A stretch of 64,000 nt of DNA from Pseudoxanthomonas sp. GTDB lineage: Bacteria > Pseudomonadota > Gammaproteobacteria > Xanthomonadales > Xanthomonadaceae. Numbering within the stretch: position 1 is the first letter of the stretch; each line of letters begins with the position of its first letter. The position numbers and the translations under genes are program-made. The notes below the pieces were generated by a model, which was not told the origin of the DNA, made no database searches, and saw only the letters and a list, made by a program, of their open reading frames with translations. The stretch lies in contig NZ_CP114978.1 of NCBI RefSeq assembly GCF_027498035.1, positions 1,860,001-1,924,000 of the forward strand. Direction: 5' to 3'. Shown in pieces: positions 24,178 through 32,567 of this stretch.

Positions 24178-25400
24178 CGCGATACTTCTCGTTGCGGCCT
24201 GTCGCGCTCGGGGCGCTTGAGGTGGAGTGCCTTTCATCTGTATTGCAACGTCTGGCTGTGGCGCATGGCGTCACTCGACACCAATTTGTAACAAACGTCC
24301 GCGATTGGTGGGAGGTCGAGCGAAGCAGATATCTTCCCCGCTGTGAGGAATTGCGTTGGGATGGATATAGTCCCAATGTGACGCTGGCGATTGAGGCCCT
24401 GCGCGACGCGCTTGGTGTTGATCTCACAGGGTGCACCTTGCTGCCGCTCAGGAATCTATGTGCGGCGAACTGCATCGGCTCGATCGCTCACTCGCGGTCT
24501 TGGTGCCCGGGTTGCTTCAATGATGACATCGCATCTGGCGAGCCAACCTATGATCGCTTACTGTGGCGGGTACAAGGCTACATGCGCTGCAGTTTGCATA
24601 AGCTCCGCCTGCGCTTGAGCTGCCCACATTGCGGCGGGTGTCAGACCAGCGACAGAAGCCGGGAGGAGCTCCATGTCTGCGTATTCTGTAGGCAGAGTCT
24701 CGCGGCGAAAGTCACGAGGGCGGAGTACGCGCCCCGGCCCGAATTTGGCGAGGACAGGGTCGAAGCGCTTGTTCGCGGCATCTCCTCAATAGGCGCGGCA
24801 AAGCAGCAGCCGATCCGAACGTTCCTCCAGGATATAGATGATGCTGACAAATACGTCGCCAAACATTTGGGCGATATTATTCATAACCGGAGGCTTCCCG
24901 CCAAACCGCAACTGACCACGCTGATCGCTGTGGCGACACACTTCGGCGTCGATGTCATCCAGCTCATCACGGACCCCGCAGAAGCGGCACGTCAGGCGAC
25001 CCTGAACATCAAGCGGCCGCCCAAGACGCGAGCTACTAGGCCATCCTCACATCTACGGCATAAGCGAACCGCTTGGTTTAAAACCAAGCTTGAGTTGGCG
25101 ATTCAAAGCGGCCCGCCATTCCCATCCACGCAAGAGCTCTGCAGGAACAATGACTTCAGCCACTCGGCTGCTCTTGGCACCTTTCCTGACCTAACGGCTG
25201 AACTCGGCAGAAAATACATCGAGTGGAAGAAAAGCAAGGCCAGTCAGCTGAGAATAAAGGCGATCGTTGCGATCGCCGCGCGAGCAGATATGCGTGCGCA
25301 GTTGACCATCAAGGAATTCGTGGCCCAGGTCTGCGCGGCGTCTGGTGCGCCGGTGCACGTCGTCAGAGGGCTGGTCGATTGCAGCTCAGATAGCCCGTAA
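24174..25400 (+). CDS. tniQ: TniQ/TnsD-family target selector
   Basis: A 408-residue TniQ-family protein. The TniQ domain covers residues ~1-160 with two zinc-ribbon sets: Cys111-Cys114 with Cys139 and His142, and Cys150-Cys153 with Cys169-Cys172. The C-terminal ~200 residues hold helical DNA-binding segments (VAVATHFGVDVIQLI, ATLNIKRPPKTR, and a NNDFSHSAALGTF-like motif), longer than the CRISPR-linked TniQ and in the range of TnsD-like proteins. As the only target selector in the element, it probably recognises the adjacent tRNA-Ile2 gene. Last gene of the tns operon. Confidence 0.9.
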   Translation: MTRYFSLRPVALGALEVECLSSVLQRLAVAHGVTRHQFVTNVRDWWEVERSRYLPRCEELRWDGYSPNVTLAIEALRDALGVDLTGCTLLPLRNLCAANCIGSIAHSRSWCPGCFNDDIASGEPTYDRLLWRVQGYMRCSLHKLRLRLSCPHCGGCQTSDRSREELHVCVFCRQSLAAKVTRAEYAPRPEFGEDRVEALVRGISSIGAAKQQPIRTFLQDIDDADKYVAKHLGDIIHNRRLPAKPQLTTLIAVATHFGVDVIQLITDPAEAARQATLNIKRPPKTRATRPSSHLRHKRTAWFKTKLELAIQSGPPFPSTQELCRNNDFSHSAALGTFPDLTAELGRKYIEWKKSKASQLRIKAIVAIAARADMRAQLTIKEFVAQVCAASGAPVHVVRGLVDCSSDSP

Positions 25401-25988
25401 CAGATCTTTGGCTCGCACCGGATTCTGACTTTTCTTTAGCTACTGGCGGCGCTAGAAAGCGGGCTATAGAGAGTAGTCTTCGCAAGCACGACCATAAATA
25501 GAGATAGCTCGCCACCCGCTCAGCAAACTTTGGCCTCTACGACGATTTCAGTTGATGCGTCAGAACGACCCTGCTCGCCGCGGTGCCGCGGGTCGAGGTG
25601 AAATTGATAAATGAGTCGTTCCTGGGCCTCGGCGGCATTCGTGATCGTCGAGCTTTAGCGCTGGATCTCCATCAGCGCGTCGGGCAATGGACTGGTATCC
25701 CCCAATGTTTCAGCGCCGCGGCTACCAAGACCCAGCGTCGCAGCACCCTGTGCCCCGTCGCAGCAGGGAAATTGCGATGTCCGATCCGAGTCGGATACTG
25801 CCATGGCCTCGGGATGACGGATACCTGTCAATAGCTGAAGCTATTCAGGCTAAGGATTAGAGTTCGTGAGACCTCCTCAATTGTCAGTGCGGAGGCAGTG
25901 CGCGTAACAATCCAGCCATGCGAGTTACCAGCTACAAGAGCAACGCCCCACATGCTAAATTCGAACAAGACTTTGAAAGAACTTTTCG
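25401..25988. other. 588-bp gap between tniQ and cargo
   Basis: No gene I can support. An 83-codon frame at 25583-25834 lacks a ribosome site and a recognisable domain and may be a decayed remnant. The stretch carries several stops in all frames. It may hold the promoter of the PIN gene, but no clear pair of hexamers is seen. Confidence 0.4.
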
Positions 25989-27047
25989 ATGGCCCATCCC
26001 GCTCAGCGTGTATTCGTCGACGCGAACACTTGGATCACTTGGGGATATGAGTTCGGCAAAGCCGAAGCATCCACGCTCCAAGATTTGGTCGAGCATGGTC
26101 TTGTGCGCGTGCTCGTTACCGACCTGACCATTACAGAAGTCGTCAAAAGATTCACAAAGATCGAATTTGACAAGGTGGAGCCGCTCACTAAAGCCGAGCT
26201 GCGCACTGCGGCGAAGCGACATTTGGAACTCGAAATTCCAGAGATCGATCGAGACAAATTGAGGCAGAAAATCTATAAGCAGCAGTTGGATGCAGTGACC
26301 GGTGCGTTGAAGGGTCGCTTCAAGGTAGATATCACAAGCGTCGATACAGTCAAACCATCTGCGGTGCTGGAGGATTACACCCATGGTAAGGGGTTGTTCG
26401 GGCCTTCAGCGAAAAAGGACCAGTTCCCGGATGCCTTCATTTTCGCTGCGATTTCAGCGACGACTTCGAAAGACTCTTCGCTGCTTGTTCTTTCACAAGA
26501 CGGCGACTTCACTGACGCATGTGGCAAGCACAAACACATCGCGCGCGTGAGTACGATGCCCGGGTTGCTTGAGGCACTTGGCCTGCAGCCTGAAGACAAA
26601 GCGTTGATGGAAGTCATAGAGGCAGAACCTGTGCTTTTCGAAGAATCGATGACCGAAGCGCTTGCTGACCATACACTTGATGCGGACGACATCGAGGATG
26701 CCGAGATTGAGCTCCTTGAGCTTCTGCGCATTGATGATTTGGAGGTGCGCTCGCTCTACCGGATTATCGAGGGCGAGAAGACGTATATCGGATTCGGGAA
26801 TTGCTCAGCCGAGTTGGAAGTTGGCTTCTCTCATCCAGACTGGGACAACGCGATTTGGGACAGCGAGGACAAGCGCCTGATCCCGTTCGAGAACGTGGAT
26901 GGCAAGACCAACGCGTCGACCAGGGACTTTGCGTTTAGCTTCCTAGTCGACATGGAAGATGGAAAGCCAGTGAGCGTGTACGACTGCGAGGTCCGCGAAC
27001 TCTGGAGCGTTTATCTCAGCCTTCAGCCTTACGACCAGTATCGGTAG
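25989..27047 (+). CDS. PIN-domain ribonuclease-like protein (DUF4935 type)
   Basis: A 352-residue protein. The N-terminal ~170 residues have a PIN fold: VFVDANTWI with the first Asp (residue 10), TDLTITEVVKR with the Glu, DQFPDAFIFAAI with an Asp, and SQDGDF. These are the metal-binding acidic residues of PIN nucleases, in the arrangement of DUF4935. The C-terminal ~150 residues form a separate acidic, beta-rich domain (ELEVGFSHPDWDNAIWDSEDKR). It is far longer than a VapC toxin, and no small antitoxin lies beside it. It faces the HEPN-like gene tail to tail. RNA cleavage on infection is an inference from fold and from the island context. Confidence 0.75.
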   Translation: MAHPAQRVFVDANTWITWGYEFGKAEASTLQDLVEHGLVRVLVTDLTITEVVKRFTKIEFDKVEPLTKAELRTAAKRHLELEIPEIDRDKLRQKIYKQQLDAVTGALKGRFKVDITSVDTVKPSAVLEDYTHGKGLFGPSAKKDQFPDAFIFAAISATTSKDSSLLVLSQDGDFTDACGKHKHIARVSTMPGLLEALGLQPEDKALMEVIEAEPVLFEESMTEALADHTLDADDIEDAEIELLELLRIDDLEVRSLYRIIEGEKTYIGFGNCSAELEVGFSHPDWDNAIWDSEDKRLIPFENVDGKTNASTRDFAFSFLVDMEDGKPVSVYDCEVRELWSVYLSLQPYDQYR

Positions 27048-27115
27048 CTTCAGCATCGCCTGCTGTCTTGCAAAGCTAGCATCAAGAGCTGCGTATGCGC
27101 GGAGCTGCTGGTCAA

Positions 27116-28042
27116 CTAGCTGGAAATTGAGTGGTAGGCCAGACGCCCGTCTGAAACGGTCTCGTCGTAGCGCTCCACAAATTTGTTGAATTTATCCGGG
27201 CTTGCGCTGTAGGTCTGGAGCCACTTCGCCTGCGCCTGGGCGAATACATTGATCAGACCACGGAAGTCAAAATAGTAGGCGCTGCCTGTGTCCGGCAGCG
27301 CTGCTTGCGAGTTCCCGATACGGAAAGAAATCCGACGCACCCTGCTTTGCTTAACTGCAGACGAACTGATGTTGGTCATGTGCAGAAGCCCGTTCCGCAA
27401 CTCCCACAGCTCCTCAGCAGTGATGCCTAGAGGATCTAGATCGGCATAAGCGTGCAGCCAACGCACGAAAGTTGGTGCACCTCGCTCGTCCCCAAACTCG
27501 ATGTATGCGATGCTGTCGATGCAGCTCAGCAGCAACTTCATCGACGAGACGTACTGTTGGGCTTGGAACGTCAACTTGATGGCGGCGAAGTAGTCATCAT
27601 GGATTAGCTGCGATAAATCGATGCCTCTGTCACTTGTGTACTTGACTAGCCAATCCACCATCTTTCCGTGCTCTCCGGCAGCTTCGCTGGCCTCACTTAC
27701 ATCAAAATCGCCATGTTGCGAAGTGTGGTTGAAGTGAGTTTTCCCATTCAATACCGGGGTGACTACCATCAACGGTGAGAGGCCAGCACCAGCATGCTGC
27801 AATACCTCGTCGTATAGCATCGTGGCTGTACCGAGCCGGCAGCGGGTGTTGTACTCGTGTATCGAAAAGGATGTGCGCAAATTCAGCTTGGTGGCACGCT
27901 GAAGGTCGGCCTTCACCATCTTAGTCAGTCGCTGTAGACCTTCCTCGTCACTTCCTGTGTGGGCATGCACAGCGTAACCGGCCCTGGCGCAGCGCCCCTT
28001 GGGGTCGAAGAACAGGTAGATGTTGTAGATATCCTCGACCAC
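27116..28042 (-). CDS. HEPN-like protein, candidate RNase
   Basis: A 308-residue protein starting at GTG 28042. Residues ~165-235 form a helical domain ending ELWELRNGLLHMTN, which contains Arg-Asn-x3-His, the R-x4-6-H ribonuclease motif of HEPN domains. The N-terminal part (YLFFDPKGRCARAGYAVHAHTG) looks like a separate alpha/beta domain. No membrane segments. Tail to tail with the PIN gene, 69 bp apart. HEPN and PIN proteins often act as abortive-infection RNases, alone or as partners; whether these two work together is not shown by the sequence. The match is by motif, so family membership is moderate. Confidence 0.55.
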   Translation of the reverse strand: MVEDIYNIYLFFDPKGRCARAGYAVHAHTGSDEEGLQRLTKMVKADLQRATKLNLRTSFSIHEYNTRCRLGTATMLYDEVLQHAGAGLSPLMVVTPVLNGKTHFNHTSQHGDFDVSEASEAAGEHGKMVDWLVKYTSDRGIDLSQLIHDDYFAAIKLTFQAQQYVSSMKLLLSCIDSIAYIEFGDERGAPTFVRWLHAYADLDPLGITAEELWELRNGLLHMTNISSSAVKQSRVRRISFRIGNSQAALPDTGSAYYFDFRGLINVFAQAQAKWLQTYSASPDKFNKFVERYDETVSDGRLAYHSISS

Positions 28043-28508
28043 TCCGGCTTCCCTAGGAATGCCCTTCTCTCGGCCCGGCCCACTGCATGAAGCACAGCTC
28101 CGTCCCTACACCCAAGAGGTTAGCAGACAAGGTTCTGGAGTGATCCAACATGGCAGGATCGGACCGCGATTTGTGAAATCCAGCGATGAGACTAGCCTCT
28201 TAAGTCCTTAGCGAAACGCCGCGCCTCCTGCGTTCCCACAGCCGCGCGTTCTGGATACCGGGGTTGTAGGTATTTAGAATATTAGCCATCTGCAAAGCTC
28301 CGGCTACCAAACGGCAGCCTCAAATATGTTGCATCGGCCGTCTGAACCCACGGTTTGATGCTGCCACGGCAGAAGGAAGACGGCTACCGGCCGAAAGTAG
28401 GGCGTGGTGTTGGCATGCAGACGCTTCTGATCGTTATGTCAGGGTGTCCACCAAAGCGAAGGAACTACCGGCTAGGCTTGAACGAATTTTTAGATGTCAG
28501 GTGGATAA
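28043..28508. other. 466-bp gap, contains a possible 29-residue ORF
   Basis: No longer gene is supported. The sequence carries a short segment near 28385 (CTACCGGCCGA) also present near 30370, consistent with worn intergenic repeats. A small ORF at 28200-28289 is listed separately. Confidence 0.4.
28200..28289 (-). CDS. Possible very small basic protein
   Basis: A 29-codon frame from an ATG at 28289 with GGAG 8 bp upstream: MANILNTYNPGIQNARLWE then RRRRG and a TAA at 28200. It is too short to judge by codon use. It could be a genuine small protein or the surviving start of a lost gene. Confidence 0.25.
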   Translation of the reverse strand: MANILNTYNPGIQNARLWERRRRGVSLRT

Positions 28509-29294
28509 CTACGTGAGCTTTTTCCAGCCTGAATCTGTCTTCGAAGAATAAGCTTGCCAATCCATGAGCGGCCTACGCTGCATTTCTCTACGCAAGAAGT
28601 TCATAACATGTAGATAGAAATGCAGAAACGTATCGATCTGTTCGCCGCCGTTTGTCTTAGCGGTTTTGCTTCCGGGTCGAATCATCCCGCTACTAAGAAC
28701 ATAGACGATGTCAATTAGATCGAGTGTTCCAGCTGCATCTCTCGATGCCGACTCAATTCGCTTGAACTCCTTCTCCATCCAGTCTTTCTTTCCAAGATCT
28801 GAGTCGTACGAAAAAACTGTGTAAAGGCATCTCAATCTCCCATCTTCTGCTCGCGCTCCATCAGTTCTAGCGCCTATAAACTGATGCTTGAACGGCCTGA
28901 GACGCCGCACTTTTGCCGCGGCCGCATAACAAGTGTTCAGCTCGCTCTGAGATACGATGCTCTTGACTTCGACGACGGCCAAGAGACTTTCGGCCGGCAC
29001 CAAAACATTCTCTGATTGGACGGCGATTGGCGCAGCGATATCCGAGTCATACATGATCAAATCAAGTTGACCGCTTCTCCTGCCGTGGTGGTCAATTGCT
29101 TCACCTTTCGATACTGCGACATTGCTCGGGAGATGTTTTTTGAAAAAGTTTGCCAATGCGGCTGCTCTTTCATCACCCCGGATGCCCTTGTGCTCAAAGG
29201 CTGCCGCAGATTTTTTTGCCAAATGCAGCTCATCAGCCGCGGATTCAAGAATCGCCCGAAATGCTTCATTTGCTTTGCTTGACCCGCGTGACAT
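28509..29294 (-). CDS. DUF6602-type nuclease-like protein
   Basis: A 261-residue protein from the ATG at 29294, which has GGGGGA just upstream. Residues ~75-135 show the restriction-endonuclease-like core: SGQLDLIMYD (acidic Asp) and ESLLAVVEVKS (E-x-K), the layout of PD-(D/E)XK nucleases and of DUF6602. The N-terminus is a helical region (ANEAFRAILESAADELHLAKK). It follows the gene at 29371-30144 on the same strand after 76 bp, so the two are probably an operon. DUF6602 proteins are found in defence islands; the biochemical function is unproven. Confidence 0.7.
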   Translation of the reverse strand: MSRGSSKANEAFRAILESAADELHLAKKSAAAFEHKGIRGDERAAALANFFKKHLPSNVAVSKGEAIDHHGRRSGQLDLIMYDSDIAAPIAVQSENVLVPAESLLAVVEVKSIVSQSELNTCYAAAAKVRRLRPFKHQFIGARTDGARAEDGRLRCLYTVFSYDSDLGKKDWMEKEFKRIESASRDAAGTLDLIDIVYVLSSGMIRPGSKTAKTNGGEQIDTFLHFYLHVMNFLRREMQRRPLMDWQAYSSKTDSGWKKLT

Positions 29295-29370
29295 GAGTCC
29301 CCCAATGACATCTAACGCTTGAATTAAGCCCAGCCACGAAGTGGCTTCGGCTTGCACGAATTGTTAGCAC

Positions 29371-30144
29371 TCACCCCACGACCACTAGCTCGCATGAGAA
29401 GTACGTTCGTGCAAGATATGCAGCCGACTCTATCGGATTGCGTCTCTCAGCGATGGCTTGGGCATCCGCGGTCGGACCAGCCCCCAACCCTTCCACGCCG
29501 GAGCGCCTGCGTACTACATCAACCATTTTGCGGGTCAGGGCAGAAAGACCTTCCTCTCCTAAGTCTCGACCTCGATCTAGATTGCGCAGTGTCTCTAATG
29601 CAGACGTCAAGCTTGTTCGTTCAAGCTTCTTCGGTTCCTCCGAGCATCGATACCCGTATGTGCTGTCTTTCTCGAAGACGACATAGTGGTCATCTGGGTC
29701 TGGTAGAGACCCAATGGCTGAGGGAGCAAATGCCGCGGAGTTATTGACAACGGTGCGAGTCAAGTAGTGGCGATTCAGCTCTCTTGGGAGATGAAACTCT
29801 GGTGCAATGTAATAGACAGCCTCCCCCGTGGCCTCAAGGTCAAGAAGAAGTTGGTGTTGTTGAGAGTGCCTAAGTGGACGTAGGTGCATCCGGTAATAGG
29901 GGAGCTTCAGGGAAAGAGAAATATGCTCTTTGGCACTCTTGCGACTCAGGTAGTCACTGAGTTTGAATTGCAAGAATACTGGGGTTCCTTTAAAGGGGAT
30001 CTTTACGTCGTATCCACCGCCCTTCTTTCCTTCTTCATACAGCGAAGGGAATGTGGGCGCACCAACAACTCGAGACTTATGCTTCGCAACGAGCTCCTCA
30101 GTAACGGCGTATCCGTAGGAGAACTCAGAAATATCGGGTTTCAA
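29371..30144 (-). CDS. REase-like protein paired with the DUF6602 gene
   Basis: A 257-residue protein using TTG at 30144 with AGGA upstream. The N-terminus reads KPDISEFSYGYAVTEELV, then GGGYDVKIPFKGTPVFLQFKLSD (residues ~48-70), where Asp followed by Gln-x-Lys resembles the D-(E/Q)xK catalytic core of restriction endonuclease folds. The C-terminus ends RTYFSCELVVVG. No membrane segments. It is the promoter-proximal gene of a two-gene unit with DUF6602. I do not recognise a named family. Two REase-like proteins in one unit suggests a heteromeric nuclease, as an inference. Confidence 0.55.
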   Translation of the reverse strand: MKPDISEFSYGYAVTEELVAKHKSRVVGAPTFPSLYEEGKKGGGYDVKIPFKGTPVFLQFKLSDYLSRKSAKEHISLSLKLPYYRMHLRPLRHSQQHQLLLDLEATGEAVYYIAPEFHLPRELNRHYLTRTVVNNSAAFAPSAIGSLPDPDDHYVVFEKDSTYGYRCSEEPKKLERTSLTSALETLRNLDRGRDLGEEGLSALTRKMVDVVRRRSGVEGLGAGPTADAQAIAERRNPIESAAYLARTYFSCELVVVG

Positions 30145-30500
30145 CGGCGCATCCTGTGAGTGCCAACTACCTAATAGCCGGATCCCTGGGTCCGGTTATG
30201 CGACTTATCAACAGCGCACCGTATGGTGAGCTGTTCCCTTGATACGACTCGATCTTAGGTCGACTTGGCCCGGCTAACAAGCCGACGTATGACCGAATCA
30301 ACGAGACCGGCACTAACTATGCCGAAGGTCCGCTTTGGGTCGGACGCTGCCATGCCGGCGTGACGCCCGCTACCGGCCGAGAGCCGACACCGATGGCGCG
30401 TGTGCTCCGCGAGTAACATAAGCCACATCAGCGTGGCTAGCGGGCATCAGAGCAGTGGCGCCTCAGAAGTCATGGACGCACTTTTTCTCAAGGGGTCGGC
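30145..30500. promoter_or_regulatory. Divergent region between the nuclease pair and gajA
   Basis: 356 bp without a supported gene; it must contain start signals for both flanking units. A segment at 30318-30355 (around CCGCTTTGGGTCGG) recurs at 34597-34634. No firm -35/-10 pair could be assigned. Confidence 0.4.
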
Positions 30501-32567
30501 GTGTACATCTCGAAAATTGAGATTGAGAACTTTCGCCTGTTTGGCTCCGGGGCACAGGCCTTCACCTTGGCTCTCAATCCCGGCTTGACCGCGTTAGTTG
30601 GTGAGAATGATGCAGGCAAGACCTCCGTGATTGACGCGATACGATTGGTGCTGGGGACACGGGATCAGGAATTGCTTCGCATCGAAACTGCGGACTTTCA
30701 CCAGCCCGCGGGCGGGCAGACCCGAGCAGACCAGATCCTTATACGGCTGCAATTCCGCGAGCTAACGCTTGCCGATCGAGGTGCATTCGCGGAGTACCTT
30801 ACCTATGAGCAAATTGGTGAAAAAGCCGACACGACCCTGATCATCACGTGGGTAGTCAGACGCAACACCAAGGACAACAGCTCGCGACGTACTTTGCCGC
30901 CGGAGTGGCGGACGGGCGCGAATGGTGATGGTCCCATGCTCGACTCGGGCGCCCGATCGCTACTGATGGCGACATATCTACGACCGCTTCGTGACGCCGA
31001 GCGCGCCATGAGTGCGGGACGCGGTTCCCGGTTGTCTCAAATCCTTCAGCACTCCAAGGAAATCAAGTCGACCGGCGTCGGCTTCGACAGCAAGACCAGC
31101 CCCAGTCCCGATCCCAAGACGCTTAGCGTTCTGGGCTTGGGCGACTACGCGAGCTTTCTATTCGGCGAGAGTGAGGGAATCAAGAGCGCCCGCAAGCGCC
31201 TCAACGACGAGTATCTCGAACCCTTGTCGTTTGCGAACGACTTGCTTAAAGCCAGCATCGGCGTGAGTCGCGCCCTGGACGATGCTCTGCGCCTACGGCA
31301 GCTGCTGGAAAAGCTTGAGCTTGTGCTGGCAGGCGAGGCGGACCAGAACAGCGTCCACAGCCGCGGACTGGGCTCCAACAACCTTCTCTTTATGGCCTGT
31401 GAGCTGCTCCTACTGGCCACGGAAAGCGACGGCTTCCCGCTGCTGCTCATTGAAGAGCCCGAAGCGCATCTGCACCCGCAGCGGCAGGTGCGGCTAATGT
31501 CCTTCCTGCAGTCACAGGCCGCCCAGCGTCGGCCCGATGGCCAGCAGATCCAGATTATCGTGACCACGCACAGCCCGAATCTTGCGTCCGAGCTAAAGCT
31601 AGGTAATCTGGCACTCATCGAAGGCGCACGCGCGTTCCCGCTGGGCGAGGGCCATACTCAGCTCAGTAAGAACGACTACCGCTTCCTGGAGCGCTTTCTC
31701 GACGTCACCAAGGCCAACCTGTTCTTCGCCCGAGCGGTGCTCATAGTCGAGGGCGATGCGGAGAACATTCTGGTGCCAGTGATCGCCCAACTGCTAGGCC
31801 GGGACTTTCGACGTTACGGCGTGTCCGTTGTCAACGTCGGTGGCTTGGGTCTTGGGCGCTACGCGCGCATATTTCTGCGTAAAGATCCGGTGACGGATGG
31901 CGAGATCAACATTCCCGTCGCCTGCGTCACCGACTTGGACGTCATGCCGGACAACGCACCGTGGATTGTCGGGAAACTGGCAGCGGGCGAAGCAATTCCC
32001 ACCCGGCCGCCGTCCAAGCGGCAATGGCGGGTCAAGCAGGACTTTCCAGGGGCTGCGTTCGATGAGCTGCGGCAGAGCAAGCGTGAAAAGGCGAGCGGAC
32101 AGAAGGTGGAAACCTTTGTCGCCGACGAATGGACTTTGGAGTTCGACCTGGCTTACTTCGGATTGGACCAGCTGGTGTGGTGCGCCGCCACGCTAGCTTT
32201 AAATGAGGAAGCGATCCAGGACGATAAGAAGGCGAAAGCGGACGTCATCCACACCGCCTCCGAAGAATTCAAAGCGCTCGGAGCAAGGCAAATGGACCGA
32301 GCGACGCGTGCGGCCCACGTCTATGCGCGGTTCGCGTCGGAGGGCGCGTCGAAGGCAATCGGCGCGCAGTACCTCGCGGAACTACTTGAGACCGCGGTGG
32401 AAGCTGCGACGCTCAGTCCAGAGGAACTCCGCAAGAGCCTGCCGCCTTATCTGGTCGCGGCAATCGCCCATGTGACCGATCCTTTCCCGCCCGCACCCGC
32501 ACCCGCACCCGCACCCGCGCCGGCAGGCGGAGAAGGCAGTGCCGAAGTGGCTGCGACGGCAGGATGA
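30501..32567 (+). CDS. gajA: Gabija GajA, OLD-family ATPase-nuclease
   Basis: A 688-residue OLD-family protein. Walker A is GENDAGKTS (34-42), Walker B is LLLIEEPEAHLHP (~residue 316). The C-terminal Toprim nuclease has VLIVEGDAEN (Glu417) and VTDLDVMPD (Asp478, Asp480). In Gabija, GajA is a site-specific DNA nickase or nuclease kept quiet by ATP and released when nucleotides fall during phage replication. It is about 100 residues longer than the Bacillus reference, with a low-complexity Pro-Ala tail. The stop overlaps the gajB start (ATGA). GTG at 30501 is the chosen start, as conservation begins there. Confidence 0.9.
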   Translation: MYISKIEIENFRLFGSGAQAFTLALNPGLTALVGENDAGKTSVIDAIRLVLGTRDQELLRIETADFHQPAGGQTRADQILIRLQFRELTLADRGAFAEYLTYEQIGEKADTTLIITWVVRRNTKDNSSRRTLPPEWRTGANGDGPMLDSGARSLLMATYLRPLRDAERAMSAGRGSRLSQILQHSKEIKSTGVGFDSKTSPSPDPKTLSVLGLGDYASFLFGESEGIKSARKRLNDEYLEPLSFANDLLKASIGVSRALDDALRLRQLLEKLELVLAGEADQNSVHSRGLGSNNLLFMACELLLLATESDGFPLLLIEEPEAHLHPQRQVRLMSFLQSQAAQRRPDGQQIQIIVTTHSPNLASELKLGNLALIEGARAFPLGEGHTQLSKNDYRFLERFLDVTKANLFFARAVLIVEGDAENILVPVIAQLLGRDFRRYGVSVVNVGGLGLGRYARIFLRKDPVTDGEINIPVACVTDLDVMPDNAPWIVGKLAAGEAIPTRPPSKRQWRVKQDFPGAAFDELRQSKREKASGQKVETFVADEWTLEFDLAYFGLDQLVWCAATLALNEEAIQDDKKAKADVIHTASEEFKALGARQMDRATRAAHVYARFASEGASKAIGAQYLAELLETAVEAATLSPEELRKSLPPYLVAAIAHVTDPFPPAPAPAPAPAPAGGEGSAEVAATAG
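32489..32521 (+). repeat. Hexanucleotide repeat in the gajA tail
   Basis: CCCGCA repeats about five times in tandem, encoding alternating Pro-Ala near the C-terminus of GajA. Such tracts expand and contract by slippage; multiples of six keep the frame. Confidence 0.8.

Noticed and set aside
25583..25834. 83-codon frame downstream of tniQ
   Set aside because: No ribosome site, no domain and no support from context.
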